Origin: Panopea generosa
Lineage: Eukaryota > Mollusca > Bivalvia > Adapedonta > Hiatellidae
DNA: 64,000 nt
Assembly: GCA_029582155.1 (NCBI GenBank)
Contig: CM055895.1
Span: forward strand, 56,577,250-56,641,249
Reading direction: 5' to 3'
Position numbers and translations under genes: made by a program. Positions 37,086 through 47,879 of this stretch are shown here, one piece after another. The notes under the pieces are model-generated. The model searched no databases, was not told where the DNA came from, and saw only the letters and a program-made list of their open reading frames with translations. Each line of letters opens with the position of its first letter. The stretch's first letter is position 1.

Positions 37086-37526
37086 GTGGAAAGAATGTAA
37101 ACACGTAAACGTTCACTCACATGCAACAATAAATATCATTACTAATGAAACAACTTTCGATGTTGGTTTAGTCTGTGATGTACTCACATCCAATGATCTA
37201 AATTTCATCAATTACACAAGTGACCAAAACCATGTACATGATTATGAAAATAGTATACAAAAGAAACGCAGCTTTTGTCGTTCATGCAACCATTTTTTTT
37301 ATATCCAGATCAGGTTAAAGTTCTCCGTTCGACAAATATTGCTGTAATAAATTTGGCTTTGTAAATGCCTTGTAATGTGTTTTCAACTTGTTATTTGTGT
37401 TTGAGAATAGGTATCAAACATCACACAATCCTTGAAGTTGTGACTTTTTCTATTTTGTTACTCTGGTAATTCGACATAACTCGTTTATCTTTCGATTGTA
37501 TATGTTTGGACATCTCATTTATGTTA

Positions 37527-37529
<3 letters not shown>

Positions 37530-37583
<54 letters not shown>
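37530..37583. repeat. (TA)n microsatellite
   Basis: A pure run of about 26 TA dinucleotides. Confidence 0.98.
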
Positions 37584-37585
<2 letters not shown>

Positions 37586-37589
37586 TGCT

Positions 37590-38299
37590 AGTATTACATG
37601 TTTAAAATGATTGTTTTGTCTCTTGATAACATTTTACACTAAACGGTCATTCTCTGTTGGTACATATTCATAAAATAAACATACAAAGCAAACTCATTGT
37701 TGTTTCTTTAAAACAAACTTGCGTCGCCATTGATGCCTTGCATCAATCTTTTTCTTGTTCATATTTGGTATATAAATGATACCTATGAGCAGAGGTTTTA
37801 AATTCGACATAGGCTAATGTATTAGAGGTTTCATCTTTATCAACGAATTTTATAGAAACTCCATATCTTTAAAAGAATTCAATATCATTTTTCGTGATCG
37901 AAACATTTCAAATCATCTAAGATTACTTACAACTTACATTTTATGTACAAGAAATCAGTTGTCTGTAGATATTGAATAACTACCAAATAATCCTTCGTGT
38001 GCTATTTTATCAACATTAAGTAAGAAGATGCAAAGTTTCCTATCCTTTTATAAAGAGTGCAGTCAAAACGACCCAAACCAAATTGGCCCCATATACCTTA
38101 GTCAAAACGGCCACATTATATATTTTTTTAGAAATGTGTTTCTTTCTTGATTAGTTCAAATAAAAAAAGAAGAATAGAGTATATTTGATGATTTGATGAT
38201 TAACTTTAATCAATTTAGGTGTGCATATGGTCAGTAAATTATATACGTAAAGACGGTAACTCTTCTATACAAGTCCTTGCCGTTATTTAACCTGTGGAA
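37590..38299. other. Intergenic sequence, nothing identified
   Basis: AT-rich sequence with no convincing gene, exon or repeat. The phrase 'gtcaaaacg..cc' appears twice around 38060-38110. Confidence 0.5.
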
Positions 38300-38522
38300 T
38301 TTGTGATGCAGTAGAAGAGTATTGGATCCAGGATAGGAGGATCGTGGGTTCGATCCTCCGTTACGCTATATGTGGTGCATGTCCTTGAGGCTAACCTTAA
38401 AGAAGACAATTTATCCGCATACACGTTTAGTATCGGTTCTACACATATACTTCTACGACTGATTCGTATAAGTTGTAATAACTTGTTTAACACTAGAAGT
38501 AAAATAAATAGGTTTAAATAAT
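38300..38522 (+). mobile_element. tRNA-derived SINE, family A, copy 4
   Basis: Head with 'gatcgtgggttcgatcctcc' (excellent B-box), then 'tatgtggtgcatgtccttga', 'agacaatttatccgcataca', 'gtttagtatcggttctac', 'gtaataacttgttt' and the tail 'aaataggtttaaat'. A short insertion interrupts the 'ccttgag...caagac' block. Confidence 0.8.
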
Positions 38523-38529
38523 TAAGTGT

Positions 38530-39082
38530 TCAAAAACATTCTGTTCGGCTTGACTCTACAGAGGCCAGCCGAAGTATTAAGGTAGGTTTTGATTTCCTGT
38601 TAGGTACTCTGTTCAAAATGAAACAAGTCAATACAACGCAATATGGCGCAGGGGACCATCAAAATCGGATACATTCTGTATTCTACGCTTTATTTTACAA
38701 TGCGATCTAGTCTTGACCACCTTCTGCGATTTCATTTCTTAAAGGTCTGCTTGTCTCAGTTTATCCAATTATATTCTTATAAATAGGCCACTATACATTA
38801 CAGCGTAGTGTCAGAGATGATCAATGCTACGAAAGATATGTGGACTAGTCTATTTTAATAAGGTTATCAATGCTATACGAGTATAAGCATCTTCCATGTA
38901 AATAGATATAGGGAACCCTGGTATAACCTGGGATTTTCTCTTTTTGCTTGATCTGTAGATGCCGACGCTAATTTTGTTGCCACGTTTTACTTCTTAGTAT
39001 GCCACGACTCGTGGAAATCAGTCCCCCTTCTTTTTAGACTCCATTTTTTATAGGTTGGATACAGTTACTCCAAGTATAGGTT
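38530..39082. other. Intergenic sequence, nothing identified
   Basis: No coding, RNA or repeat feature could be supported in this stretch. Confidence 0.5.
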
Positions 39083-39482
39083 AGAAATTAAATAGTCTTG
39101 ATCATATGCGACGTTTGCTTTTCTAAAAGACAAACACGACAAGTTGTGCAGAAGAAACGTTTGGATTTGGAAGTAAGATCTGATTGGTTGAAACAAACAC
39201 ACCTTTGCATGGGGCGAACGTATTTTGAGGGTATTCGTTCTTAGGTGGTAAAAATGAGGTGACACATCAAAAAAAGTCGGATTTTTTTTACGTCAAGGCA
39301 CAGAAAAATACGGTAATTTATTTAATATTCACTACTTTTCTTAATGAATACTTCCCAAGATGTAACTCAGTATATTGTTTTCCATCGGTAGTTCATTCCT
39401 ACCTTGCAGCTATCATCACAAAAGACGTAATTCGAGAAAACCGAGAGTGTTTACATGTACCGAAATCCATATTCACTAATTG

Positions 39483-39698
39483 GCACCTTCTTTTGGAATT
39501 TTTCTATGACATTACGCTATGTTTTCATGAATTTTACTGTCAGTACTGTTTTCACCAACAACTATTTCCAAATTACATTTACTTCGCACGTTTAGACCTC
39601 GTTTTGAAATGCATATGTGTACGACAATATATAAGGGTTTTCGTCAACTGTATGCCATAAATGAATGGATGCGTTTCCAGTAGGGAAAATACAAATTA
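39483..39698 (+). repeat. Left arm of 6.6-kb-spaced inverted repeat
   Basis: It contains 'caccttcttttgga', 'catgaattttactgtcagta', 'ctgttttcacca', 'ttttgaaatgcatat', 'gggttttcgtcaactgtatg', 'ccataaatgaatggatgcgt' and 'agtagggaaaatacaaat'. Each block is found in the opposite orientation and mirrored order in the right arm, with roughly 90% identity by eye. The + strand frame open at 39259-39660 runs through this arm. I do not assign it a function. Confidence 0.85.
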
Positions 39699-39889
39699 AG
39701 ATATTGTCAGTTGCACGTGTACGTTAAAAAACAAGACTGTGTATTTGTGGAACTAACAGTTCATGTGTTTCAGTGAATGAAAAATCAGCATAGTTTGTCC
39801 TTTTTTATGATTTTTCCTTTCCAGGTAAAATGCCTTACAGAAAAAAAATCAGCCGCAGAAGCGGAAATTTATTTCACACTCATTTAGTG

Positions 39890-40190
39890 CAATGTCACTA
39901 AGATTATCAAAAAGAAAAAATGATTCTCCGTTATCATCTATAAAGAAAAGACATAGACATGAACACTCATTGGCAGCATAAACATCTTCAGAACATGTTC
40001 TTCAAGATATTAGTAGCACATTCTCTCCTGGAGTATGTATAGCCAAAAAAAATAAAGATAACTCCAATAAATTCACCTTTACAAATTAGTAAGCGTAGAT
40101 TAAACTTTGCAGATGTTTTACATGATACATATATCAAAATATCACTACAAGGTGGACGAGTCGCTATTCAAACTATTTGAAGCAGAACTA
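39890..40190 (+). pseudogene. Degraded coding-like stretch, family unknown
   Basis: With one frameshift and one stop, the + strand reads MSLRLSKRKNDSPLSSIKKR, later SSEHVLQDISSTFSPGVCIA and ISKRRLNFADVLHDTYIKIS. The basic N-terminal part and continued readable sequence over 300 bp suggest a former protein, and an acceptor-like CCTTTCCAG lies upstream at about 39824. I do not recognise the family. It could equally be chance in AT-rich DNA. Confidence 0.3.
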
Positions 40191-40785
40191 AAATAGTACT
40201 TGTTCGTACTACGGATATACATGTCAGTTATGCTTGTTAAGAGATTGCAAAATACGTCGGTGTTTAAATACATACATGTGTTATGTTGCATCCCATGAAC
40301 ATACCGCGGCATGTGTATGGATCACAATTTGTGTATATATTGACATCCAGTGTACCACTGTTATTTTTCGTCAGAATTAAAAGCGTAATTCAATATTAAC
40401 CTGCATTCATATGTAGGGATCAACGTTAATTACTGTTTAGTTGTGGGGTTTGTTTTTGGTTAACCTACGGTATAAATCATTACGCCATGTAGTGCTAGCG
40501 TGTATGCACAAGTTTAGTGAAATTTAGATGTATTGACTTTTAAAGAAGTTATGATTTTACAATAAAACAAAAAAATAATATGTATATATTAATACACACA
40601 AGACATAAAGTATCCATTGGAAAAATGCATAAAAACGGTATCATATTCAGATTTGTTCAATCAAACAAAAACAAATATATATGTGAATGCAAAGACTGAT
40701 TATGAACGTGAATAAATGAATAGATTAAAGGTTATATAATGCAATCTAGAACAAAATAATATATACTCGATCTCAGTAAAAAGAA

Positions 40786-41590
40786 AACAAATTAAAAAAT
40801 CTTGATATGCATAATAAACACAGAATCTTGATTTTTTCTGAACTGCAGTGTTTCAGCAAGTCATAACCAATACTGAAGCAGTTACCACTAACGGTATGAA
40901 TGATTCATAGTCCTACCAACACTTATGTAACACCCTGGAACCTAATTTACTTCTATAATGAACACCAAAAATGAGGGAATATATGTATTGAGATTAACAG
41001 TGATCATATTTAGTCTTACCTGAAACCACATAAATAAATAAATACAGTTATGTATTAAAAACAGTTTAACAAGTTTAACAAATATAGTTTGCAACTTGCA
41101 ATATAATAGAACGATTGAAATAATTCATGAAAATAATACACAATACGAAGCATTTTCAATGAGCACAAACTATGATACTTTAACTTCGATCAGGCCCTGG
41201 TGCGATTTTTTCAATGACAATGTCTTGCTATGAAAGTATGTTTTTCGAAGAAAGCTCATCTACGATAATCTGGTATATATGAATAAATGATGACACAATT
41301 TGAACGAATCGGTTTTTACGACTTACCAACACATTATAGGTTATTCGACGCCAATATGCAGGAAGATTCCAGGCTCACTCTATATGTACAAAACATACAA
41401 ATTAAAAAAAATACACCAATAAATGAATATGCAGAATGAATCTAGAACCTTGATACAGAACTGCAGAGTTTCAGCAAATTGTATAGTATTACTCAAATTT
41501 TCGCTTCCTACGACATGCATGAACCACATTGATCTTATTCTTGCCATCACGCATATGGCTCCCTGGAAGATACAATTTGAAAATTGTTGC
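40786..41590. repeat. Two diverged copies of a ~190-bp repeat
   Basis: Blocks at 40786-40950 ('aacaaattaaaaaa', 'atatgcataat', 'ttctgaactgcagtgtttca', 'gcaa', 'accctgga') reappear at 41396-41590 ('acaaattaaaaaaa', 'atatgcagaat', 'acagaactgcagagtttcag', 'caa', 'ccctgga'). Between and around them I see no gene. The class is unknown. Confidence 0.5.
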
Positions 41591-41879
41591 AGTTGGACTG
41601 CTAAAGTAGAAAGGGAAACACTAAAACAACATTTCAATAAAACAACAAATAAAAACTGTATTAATCAAGAAACCGTAATATAAATGAAAATGTTTTGTTT
41701 TTTTTTTGTTTTTTTTTTCAATTATAAAATTAATTAAAATTTTAATGATTAATCTAACGGTAAGAAATAGATGTCTTTATTGAAAGTAAATATGTTGAGC
41801 AAATAAGATAAGCTTCAAAACTTCGTGGAAACAAGAAAAATATTTTATGTATGACACACTTTGATATGTGCACGGAAAT

Positions 41880-42440
41880 TAAAAATATATAAAATATTCC
41901 AAATAAATATTCTCGCTCACACTGTACACACATACGAAGGTTCATTGTGAAGAAGCATGTACTGTTTCAGTCCCTTTTTACTTTTGACCGCCTTTAGGCA
42001 TGAAGTACAGGAATGGTCCAATGGCACGGCCTAATTTCTACAACTGTTTCCTTGTTGGTGCCTTTGGAGGTTTTTCACATAAGATTTATATCGACACTTT
42101 TGACATGAATCAAACGTTTGCTAACTGCACTGTTTGGCAACATGAGCCTTAGTACAGCCTTGTTAGAAAACCTTTCGCTACACAAGTGACAAGTCGGTTT
42201 CAGTATCCTCTGATGAACATTCATGTTGTGATTACGTAAATTCTATTGACTGGAAAATACTTTTCCACACTCCGAGCATAGATATTTGCCCCCCTGGTGT
42301 GACTGTATATGCCTATCATAGTCGAATTTTATATGATATTCCTTGTTCCGCATACATAATTCGCAGATCTATGTCGTGATAATGCAGATTGTGATTTATT
42401 ATTCTTGTCACATACATCGCACCGAAACCCTCCATGTATC
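41880..42440 (-). pseudogene. Multi-finger zinc-finger gene relic
   Basis: Read on the minus strand from 42430 down, successive C-x2-C fingers appear: RCDVCDKNNKSQSALSRH, ICELCMRNKEYHIKF with DYDRHIQSH, YLCSECGKVFSSQ followed by a stop and NLRNHNMNVH, PTCHLCSERFSNKAVLR, SCQKCRYKSYVKNLQRHQQ, SCTSCLKAVKSKKGLKQYM and a last CVQCERE. At least six fingers are visible, some with H-x-C ends, so C2H2 or C2HC type. Frameshifts between fingers 1 and 2 and after finger 4, plus in-frame stops, show it is broken as read. Introns could explain some breaks but the short gaps argue against that. Such arrays usually bind DNA. It may be a host-gene copy or cargo of the surrounding element. Confidence 0.7.
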
Positions 42441-42490
42441 TCCATAATCTCCTAAAGTATAAAATGTATTTGCAGGCACGTACCCAGGCT

Positions 42491-42551
42491 ATATTGAAGT
42501 GATTCAGGATTTACGTTCCGAAAGTCGCCGGTTCGAACCCTTCCCAGCCAT
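42491..42551 (+). mobile_element. tRNA-like fragment with perfect B-box
   Basis: 'tcgccggttcgaacccttcc' contains GGTTCGAACCC, a consensus Pol III B-box. No complete cloverleaf can be drawn: the presumed A-box and acceptor stem are poor. It is probably the head of an old SINE. Confidence 0.4.
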
Positions 42552-42786
42552 GAATTTGATTACATTTTATTAACTGCAAAAACTCTTTAGTAATGTTTTC
42601 AACCCAGGAAGCGCACACGAGATAATTTATATTAGCAACAGAAATGTGTAACACTTAAACAATATGTGGTGGGATAGATCCATCACATTGAGTGCCCTAA
42701 TCTACATGTAATGGTGTTAGGTAATCTCGTTTTAAAACAAAAAAGTAACAATAACAAAATAAGTTTTTGAAGTTTGTTGACGTTTT

Positions 42787-44340
42787 AATGGCCGGTGTAA
42801 CGTTGTAAACTGACCCCCATAGAATAAAATATTGACCCCCCACCCCCCCCCCCACACACACACACCTAAACTATTACTAACATACTCTATATCAATTAAA
42901 GTCACTGTCGTGTTTGTATTGCTTATATTGGTTGTTGTTGCTGCTTCTGCGGCTCCGCTAAGAAATAAACGTACATCTATTGAAAAATGAAATTTAAAAG
43001 GGTTTTCATTTGAATTATCATTATTGTACTTAAAGAAAAGTATTACAATAATTATAGAAGATATACCTTAGTCGTTTTAAGGTTACTTTAGAAATATTTA
43101 GGCTGGAGGATAACTTATAGTAATGGTGATTTTGTCCGAAATTTTAGAGGAAACATCATTTTGTTATTGCATCCTACATTTAGCACTAATTTCGTAATAG
43201 CATGGGCTCGCGGGCTCATTACGAAAAATTGCTATTGACGGTAAAATAGTTCATTTTCTGGAGTGCAAGATTGTAAAACGGCAATTTATACGTGGAAAAG
43301 CACAATGTTTTTTGCCACCCCTGAAAGTGATGTCAAATACCCTTAACCTTCATGATGTGACCTATATGTCATTCATATATACCTCCAAAAATAGGCGAAA
43401 CGGGTGTGGGGTAGCCCAGTGGTTTTATTACCTGTGACGCTCCTCGTCTTTAGAAATTATTCAAATTTTAGTATATTGTTGAAGATACATCCTTCTTTGG
43501 ATTTTGGGTATTTTGTCACTTTTCAGGCATTTTAAAGTATAAAAAGTCAACAATTATATCAAGTCCCATGTTTTATTACCTGCGACGTCCATGACAATAA
43601 GATGTTGTTCGAATTTCAGTATAATATTGAAATGTAGTCATTCCCCTGGAGGTTTGGGTGATTTTTTGTCATTTTTCAAGAGCTTTTAAGTAACTCGTCT
43701 TGAGCAATAATTATACCCCTTTATAACAGGCAAAGCCATTGCACAATATATTAACTAAATTTCTGTTACGATACCCGTCACGACTTATATATAAAGTTGT
43801 AATGTGTTTTTAAAGAAACAAGGGAAGCCAGGACTACTTTTTAGAAAAAATCAAGGGCTGCAGTCGAATGATAGCTATATCTCCCGCCGATGCCATTTGA
43901 AAAAAAGGGCCATAACTCCAGAACGGGTTGAGCAAACGGGTTTCTTCCTCCACAAAAAAAGTAACAAAGGGCCATAACTCCCGAACAGGTGGTGCCAATT
44001 CCAACTAGGCATCGGTAGTAGTAATCCCTGAAAGTTTGAATCAATTCCGTCCAATATCGAATGAGGAGTTGCGGTCACAAAAATGTTGCACGGACGCACG
44101 CACGGACGGGTGCCTTTACCATATTCTCCTTAAATGCCTATCGGTGGGGGATAATTATGTTGTAAGTGTACCTTAGATGGGTTAGGGTTAGGGGGTCTTT
44201 ATTCTATAAGTGGTCACAATTCTATGTGAGGGTCATTTTTTTCTACGTGTGGGGGAGTCATAATATTATGATACATAAAATAATGATCCCACGGTCATTT
44301 TTCTATGGAGGTCAGTTTACAACGTTACACCGGCATTACC
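42787..44340. mobile_element. ~1.55-kb TIR element, CCGGTGTAACGTTGTAAACTGACC
   Basis: The left end 'ggccggtgtaacgttgtaaa' plus 'ctgacccccatagaa' is mirrored at the right end by 'ttctatggaggtcagtttac' plus 'aacgttacaccggc'. Further in, 'gaccccc' and 'gggtc/ggtca' motifs continue the inversion on both sides. The interior has two related ~160-bp blocks ('ttttattacctgtgacgctc' at about 43424, 'ttttattacctgcgacgtcc' at about 43570) and a common repeat at 43825-44115, but no open frame. It is non-autonomous. The target duplication is unclear. Confidence 0.75.
43825..44115. repeat. Dispersed repeat with 'gggccataactcc'
   Basis: 'aagggccataactccagaac' and 'aaagggccataactcccgaa' form a short internal duplication, followed by 'aatgttgcacggacgcacgc' and a purine/pyrimidine tail. 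I know this layout as a frequent repeat in mollusc genomes, with variable numbers of GGAC units. It sits inside the 42787-44340 element. Confidence 0.6.
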
Positions 44341-44344
44341 GTTT

Positions 44345-45435
44345 CAGTGTAAAAAGAAACATTTATGTTACCATCATCGACGTTAGAACAGTAAGACTGT
44401 CTTCACAAAGTCACAATTTGTACTCAACTAAGCGTGCCTGGTTCTGGATAAAGTCTCATTTTCCGGTTTTCTTATCGGATTTTTTTTTAAATTACATTTT
44501 CAATGTCAATCCGCTCACATCTGTAACTATGTAGCATGATTAGTCCTGAACGGCATTCAGATCTCATGGATGGCGTTAGATAATCCTTTATCTACGCATG
44601 ACATTGAACGACCATTCCGCACTGGCATGGTTGTAAGTTCAACCAGACAGGAAAAGATGTCAGGATGTAGTATACTTCATGTCGGAAGCTCTCACTGTCA
44701 CCGCTGAGGTCAGTAAAGCACTGTCTCCCTGTTATGCCGTCAGCTGATGCAACATACTGGACAAGGATGCAGTCATGCGATATGAGTAGGATTTGGATTT
44801 CTGTAGTATTAAAAAACCGTACACAAATGAAAAATAAAAGCTTGCATTAAAAATACAAACACGGGGCATTTATACCACCGCTCATATGACCCGTTTGCCA
44901 AATGTCTCATTAGCTAGTGAGCTCGTAAATACTGCACCGCCATGACAATTAACCAGCGGAGAGATTGTCATAGCTAAATGGAGAATAACGGGCGCATGAT
45001 GCACGAAGCTAAAATGGATGTCGTTCTCGCTGGTAATGCGGAGGCGCATCTAACAAATAGCAATTAATAAATGTTGTTATTGATCAAAACAATTTGACAG
45101 TCGTGAGAAACGAATGGTTTATAATAGACTCATTCTTGCCTATACTGGGAGTCGGTTTTCGAGATACCTTTAAGCCTCGTCACGTTGACGAAACTAAATT
45201 AGAATAAGTTGTGAACATTTAAGTTAGGAATTAAACTTGTAATTAGTTTAGGTCTGTGACAACTTAAGGATTGAATTTATAATAGTGCTAACTTTAGAAA
45301 TTGAACTAACAGTAACTTTAGAAATTGGAATCGTCATAACTTTGAATTAGACTTGTAATGACTTTAGATTGAATTTATAATAAACATTTGTAATCTCAAC
45401 TTATTTGTGAACTTGTATTTCCACCCTCATTACGC
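44345..45435. other. No gene; degenerate AT-rich repeats at 45190-45395
   Basis: 'aactttagaaattgaac' and 'gacttgtaatgactttagat'-like phrases recur at 45190-45395, a degenerate tandem array. The rest, including the GC-richer piece at 44880-45060, matched nothing I recognise. Confidence 0.45.
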
Positions 45436-45439
45436 TACA

Positions 45440-46020
45440 CGATCCTGAGAGCTCTGTCACAAGATGGTCGAGTAAAGAACACGCTTCCAGTACATGGAGA
45501 CAGAATCAGCTTCCGCCATTCCCGCGATATTGCTCGTGCTGAGCTGTTCTAGGCCTCGTAGCTTCGACATCGTACAATTCAGCTTCCTGGTAAAGCTTGA
45601 CCCATACAGCATCATCCTCACTATCGGCATGAATCTGTGTGATAAGCACATTGCTCTCCTTTACCACTTCAAACAAATCGCTGTCCGTTGCCTGCAACTA
45701 CTTGTTAAGAGGCATTACACCCTGCGAGACTATGTCAAGTAACTGTGCGCCTTGGAGTATCATTCGTGCTCTAGCACTTCGAATGAACTCACAATTGTAG
45801 AATAGGCTGATTTAAACGTACGTGTACAAGGAGTCTGCCCGACTTGCCCATCTAGTTTCACAAAGGTCCGTTTCTCCATCAAGATCATTTTCATACTCAG
45901 TTTTAAATGCAAGATGACGTTTTGCTGAATAATTAAACGCAAATGCAATCTGTTTGACAGTATCAAACATATTACATACGAATTTTCTGATATCAGCTAA
46001 ACAAATCAAAATCATGTGGA
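45440..46020 (-). pseudogene. hAT-like (DUF4371 type) transposase relic
   Basis: On the minus strand, reading down from 46015 with at least two frameshifts: IRKFVCNMFDTVKQIAFAFN, then a segment ending DLCETRWASRADSLYTY, then AYSTIVSSFEVLEHE, then LITQIHADSEDDAVWVKLYQ and TRPRTAQHEQYRG, with a short piece like YWKRVLYSTIL at the end. The sequence LCETRW, the 'VSSFEVLEHE' helix and 'RPRT..HEQYR' near a 'Y....L...FLDHL' type segment are landmarks of the hAT-derived DUF4371/ZMYM1-like family (also seen in proteins annotated as 52 kDa repressor of protein kinase inhibitor). Only the middle third of such a protein is present; the N-terminal zinc finger and C-terminal dimerisation region are missing. 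It is broken and cannot make active transposase as read. Confidence 0.75.
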
Positions 46021-46344
46021 CTCAGCTGCGTATAGGCAGGTACGCGCCTTATTTGATATTAAACGAATGGAATATGACTTCAATAAAAGTAAAATATAAC
46101 CACCTTTTGTCATAGTAGCCTACACAAACAACGTGGTGAGAGTGTCGATATGTATATACTGTTTTAATCTCTCTTTTAAGTCTTGGTCATCTGCGACGCT
46201 TTCTTTTTTAAATGACTAACGTCTTGACCATTTATTCTTTGGAAAAAAACTGTACTCTGATAATGTTTCTGAATGGTTGATTGAAATAATGGATCTACTT
46301 GGCACTTCCCTTAGTTTTAGAAAAGCAAAGAAGAAGATAATCAA

Positions 46345-46575
46345 GAATATATTTGTATTTTCCCTACTGGGCATCAAACGCATCCATTCATTTATGGCAT
46401 ACAGTTGACGAAAACCCTCATATATTGACGTACATATATGCATTTCAAAACATGAAGATCTTAAACGGACGAATCAAGTGTAATTCGGAAATAATTGGTG
46501 GTGAAAACAGTACTGACAGTAAAATTCATGAAAAACACAGCATAATATCATAGAAAAAGTCCAAAAGAAGGTGTT
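46345..46575 (-). repeat. Right arm of 6.6-kb-spaced inverted repeat
   Basis: Mirror image of 39483-39698: 'atttgtattttccctactgg', 'aacgcatccattcatttatg', 'catacagttgacgaaaaccc', 'tatgcatttcaaaac', 'ggtgaaaacagtactgacag' and 'aaaagaaggtg'. It carries a small extra 'gcatc' at about 46370. It stops within 20 bp of the retrotransposon fragment. Confidence 0.85.
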
Positions 46576-46589
46576 ATGAGATAATAAAT

Positions 46590-47435
46590 ATTATGAGAAA
46601 ACTAAAATTTCAGTTAGATAGAAAATCACTCGAAACTATTTACACGTCATTCATTAGACCTTTATTGGCATATACTGATGTTATTTGGGATAACTGTACA
46701 ATTTATGAAAAAAATGATCTTGACAAAACACAGAACGAAGCTACACGTATAACAACTGGAGCTACAAAATTAATATCCATCAATAACTTTAATTCTGAAG
46801 TAGGATAGGAAAGTCTTGAAACTCGTCGAACTTAACACAATTATACTCTTTTTTTAATAAAATGATCCACGAAATTGTCCCACTATATACCTATGTTCGT
46901 TGGTTCCTCCTCTTACAAATTCATCTTCCATGTACAACCTCAGAAATAATAACAATATTCAAATTCTTGCTTCAAGAGCATCTCTTCTTTTTTTCCTTCC
47001 ATTGTCCGTGAATGGAACAGTCTCCCACTGGAAACAGGACAAGCATCTTCTCTGAATGCCTTAAAACACCAGCATGATAACAACGAACTAAAAGTACCAA
47101 AATATTTTTACATAGGTACAAGTAAGGGCCAATTATTGCATGCCCGCCTTCGAACGAGCTGTAGTGCGCTTAAGCAACATATTTTTCTTCAACAAATTGA
47201 AGTTTCCCCTCTGTGTATTTGTGGACAAATAGAAAGCACAGCTCACCTTTTTCTTAAATGTCGTCATTACTAGCTTCAACTCCAGATATATGTCATTGGG
47301 TTATGTACAGTTCTTTAAATATACTTCTTTTTGGTGAAACTCAACTCTCTTATGACAATAATGTTAAAATATTTGAAGCAGTTCACAAAAACATTTTATC
47401 TACTAATCGCTTCTCTAAAAACATTAAAGTCTGAA
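46590..47435 (+). pseudogene. Non-LTR retrotransposon reverse transcriptase, 3' relic
   Basis: The + strand reads MRKLKFQLDRKSLETIYTSF, IRPLLAYTDVIWDNCTIYEK and QNEATRITTGATKLISI, the thumb region that follows the RT palm in LINE-type ORF2 proteins. After frameshifts come FPSIVREWNSLPLETRQASS, ARLRTSCSALKQHIF, PLCICGQIESTAHLFLKC (a C-x-C...H...C zinc-knuckle-like motif) and FEAVHKNILSTNRFSKN, the C-terminal end of this family. Everything 5' of the thumb is missing, as expected for 5'-truncated insertion. Sequence to about 47700 is probably its 3' UTR. Several frameshifts and stops make it inactive. Clade not assigned. Confidence 0.88.
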
Positions 47436-47879
47436 AAACTTACAAGTATTTTACGTGGTGAGGTCAGTCCGTCTTTCAGTTTCGTCTATGCTGTTCAGAA
47501 CATGTCCATAAATGTTTAATACTATTATTATGTGAATTCGTGTAGTATTTAAATAACTTTAATCACATTTCTCTTTTTTAATTACTCGCTTCATTTTTAA
47601 GTTTCTAAAGCATATTAGAATCAATACTTTACAATATGTTATGAAATTTTATTAATTTTATTTTGAACTAGTATATATTTGTAATGATAACAACAAAATA
47701 AAATTGTTAATAATCTGTCAAACATGTTCACAATTAATATGACATGGAGAAGAACTCTATAAGATTTATCTTCCGTTCTAATCCTTATTTATACTTATTT
47801 TTATTTTCTGCCGAACTTGTCAAAACGTTTATATTTTAGAAAAAGCAAGATTCGCATATGATCAAGACTAGAAGTTATA

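Larger units (their letters stand above)
39083..47870. mobile_element. Nested transposon relic region with inverted flanks
   Basis: A 60-bp block at 39083-39148 ('gtcttgatcatatgcgacgt', 'tgcttttctaaaagac') recurs inverted at 47812-47870 and, diverged, in direct orientation at 46175-46240. Just inside lie the arms of a longer inverted repeat (39483-39698 and 46345-46575). Between the arms are relics of a zinc-finger gene and a hAT-like transposase, both on the minus strand. A non-LTR retrotransposon fragment starts where the right arm stops. The simplest reading is an old inverted-repeat element later broken by a retrotransposon, but several separate insertions would also fit. Confidence 0.5.

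Noticed and set aside
39259-39660. 133-codon + strand open frame
   Set aside because: It runs through the left inverted-repeat arm, has no recognisable family, and the mirrored arm does not keep the frame open.
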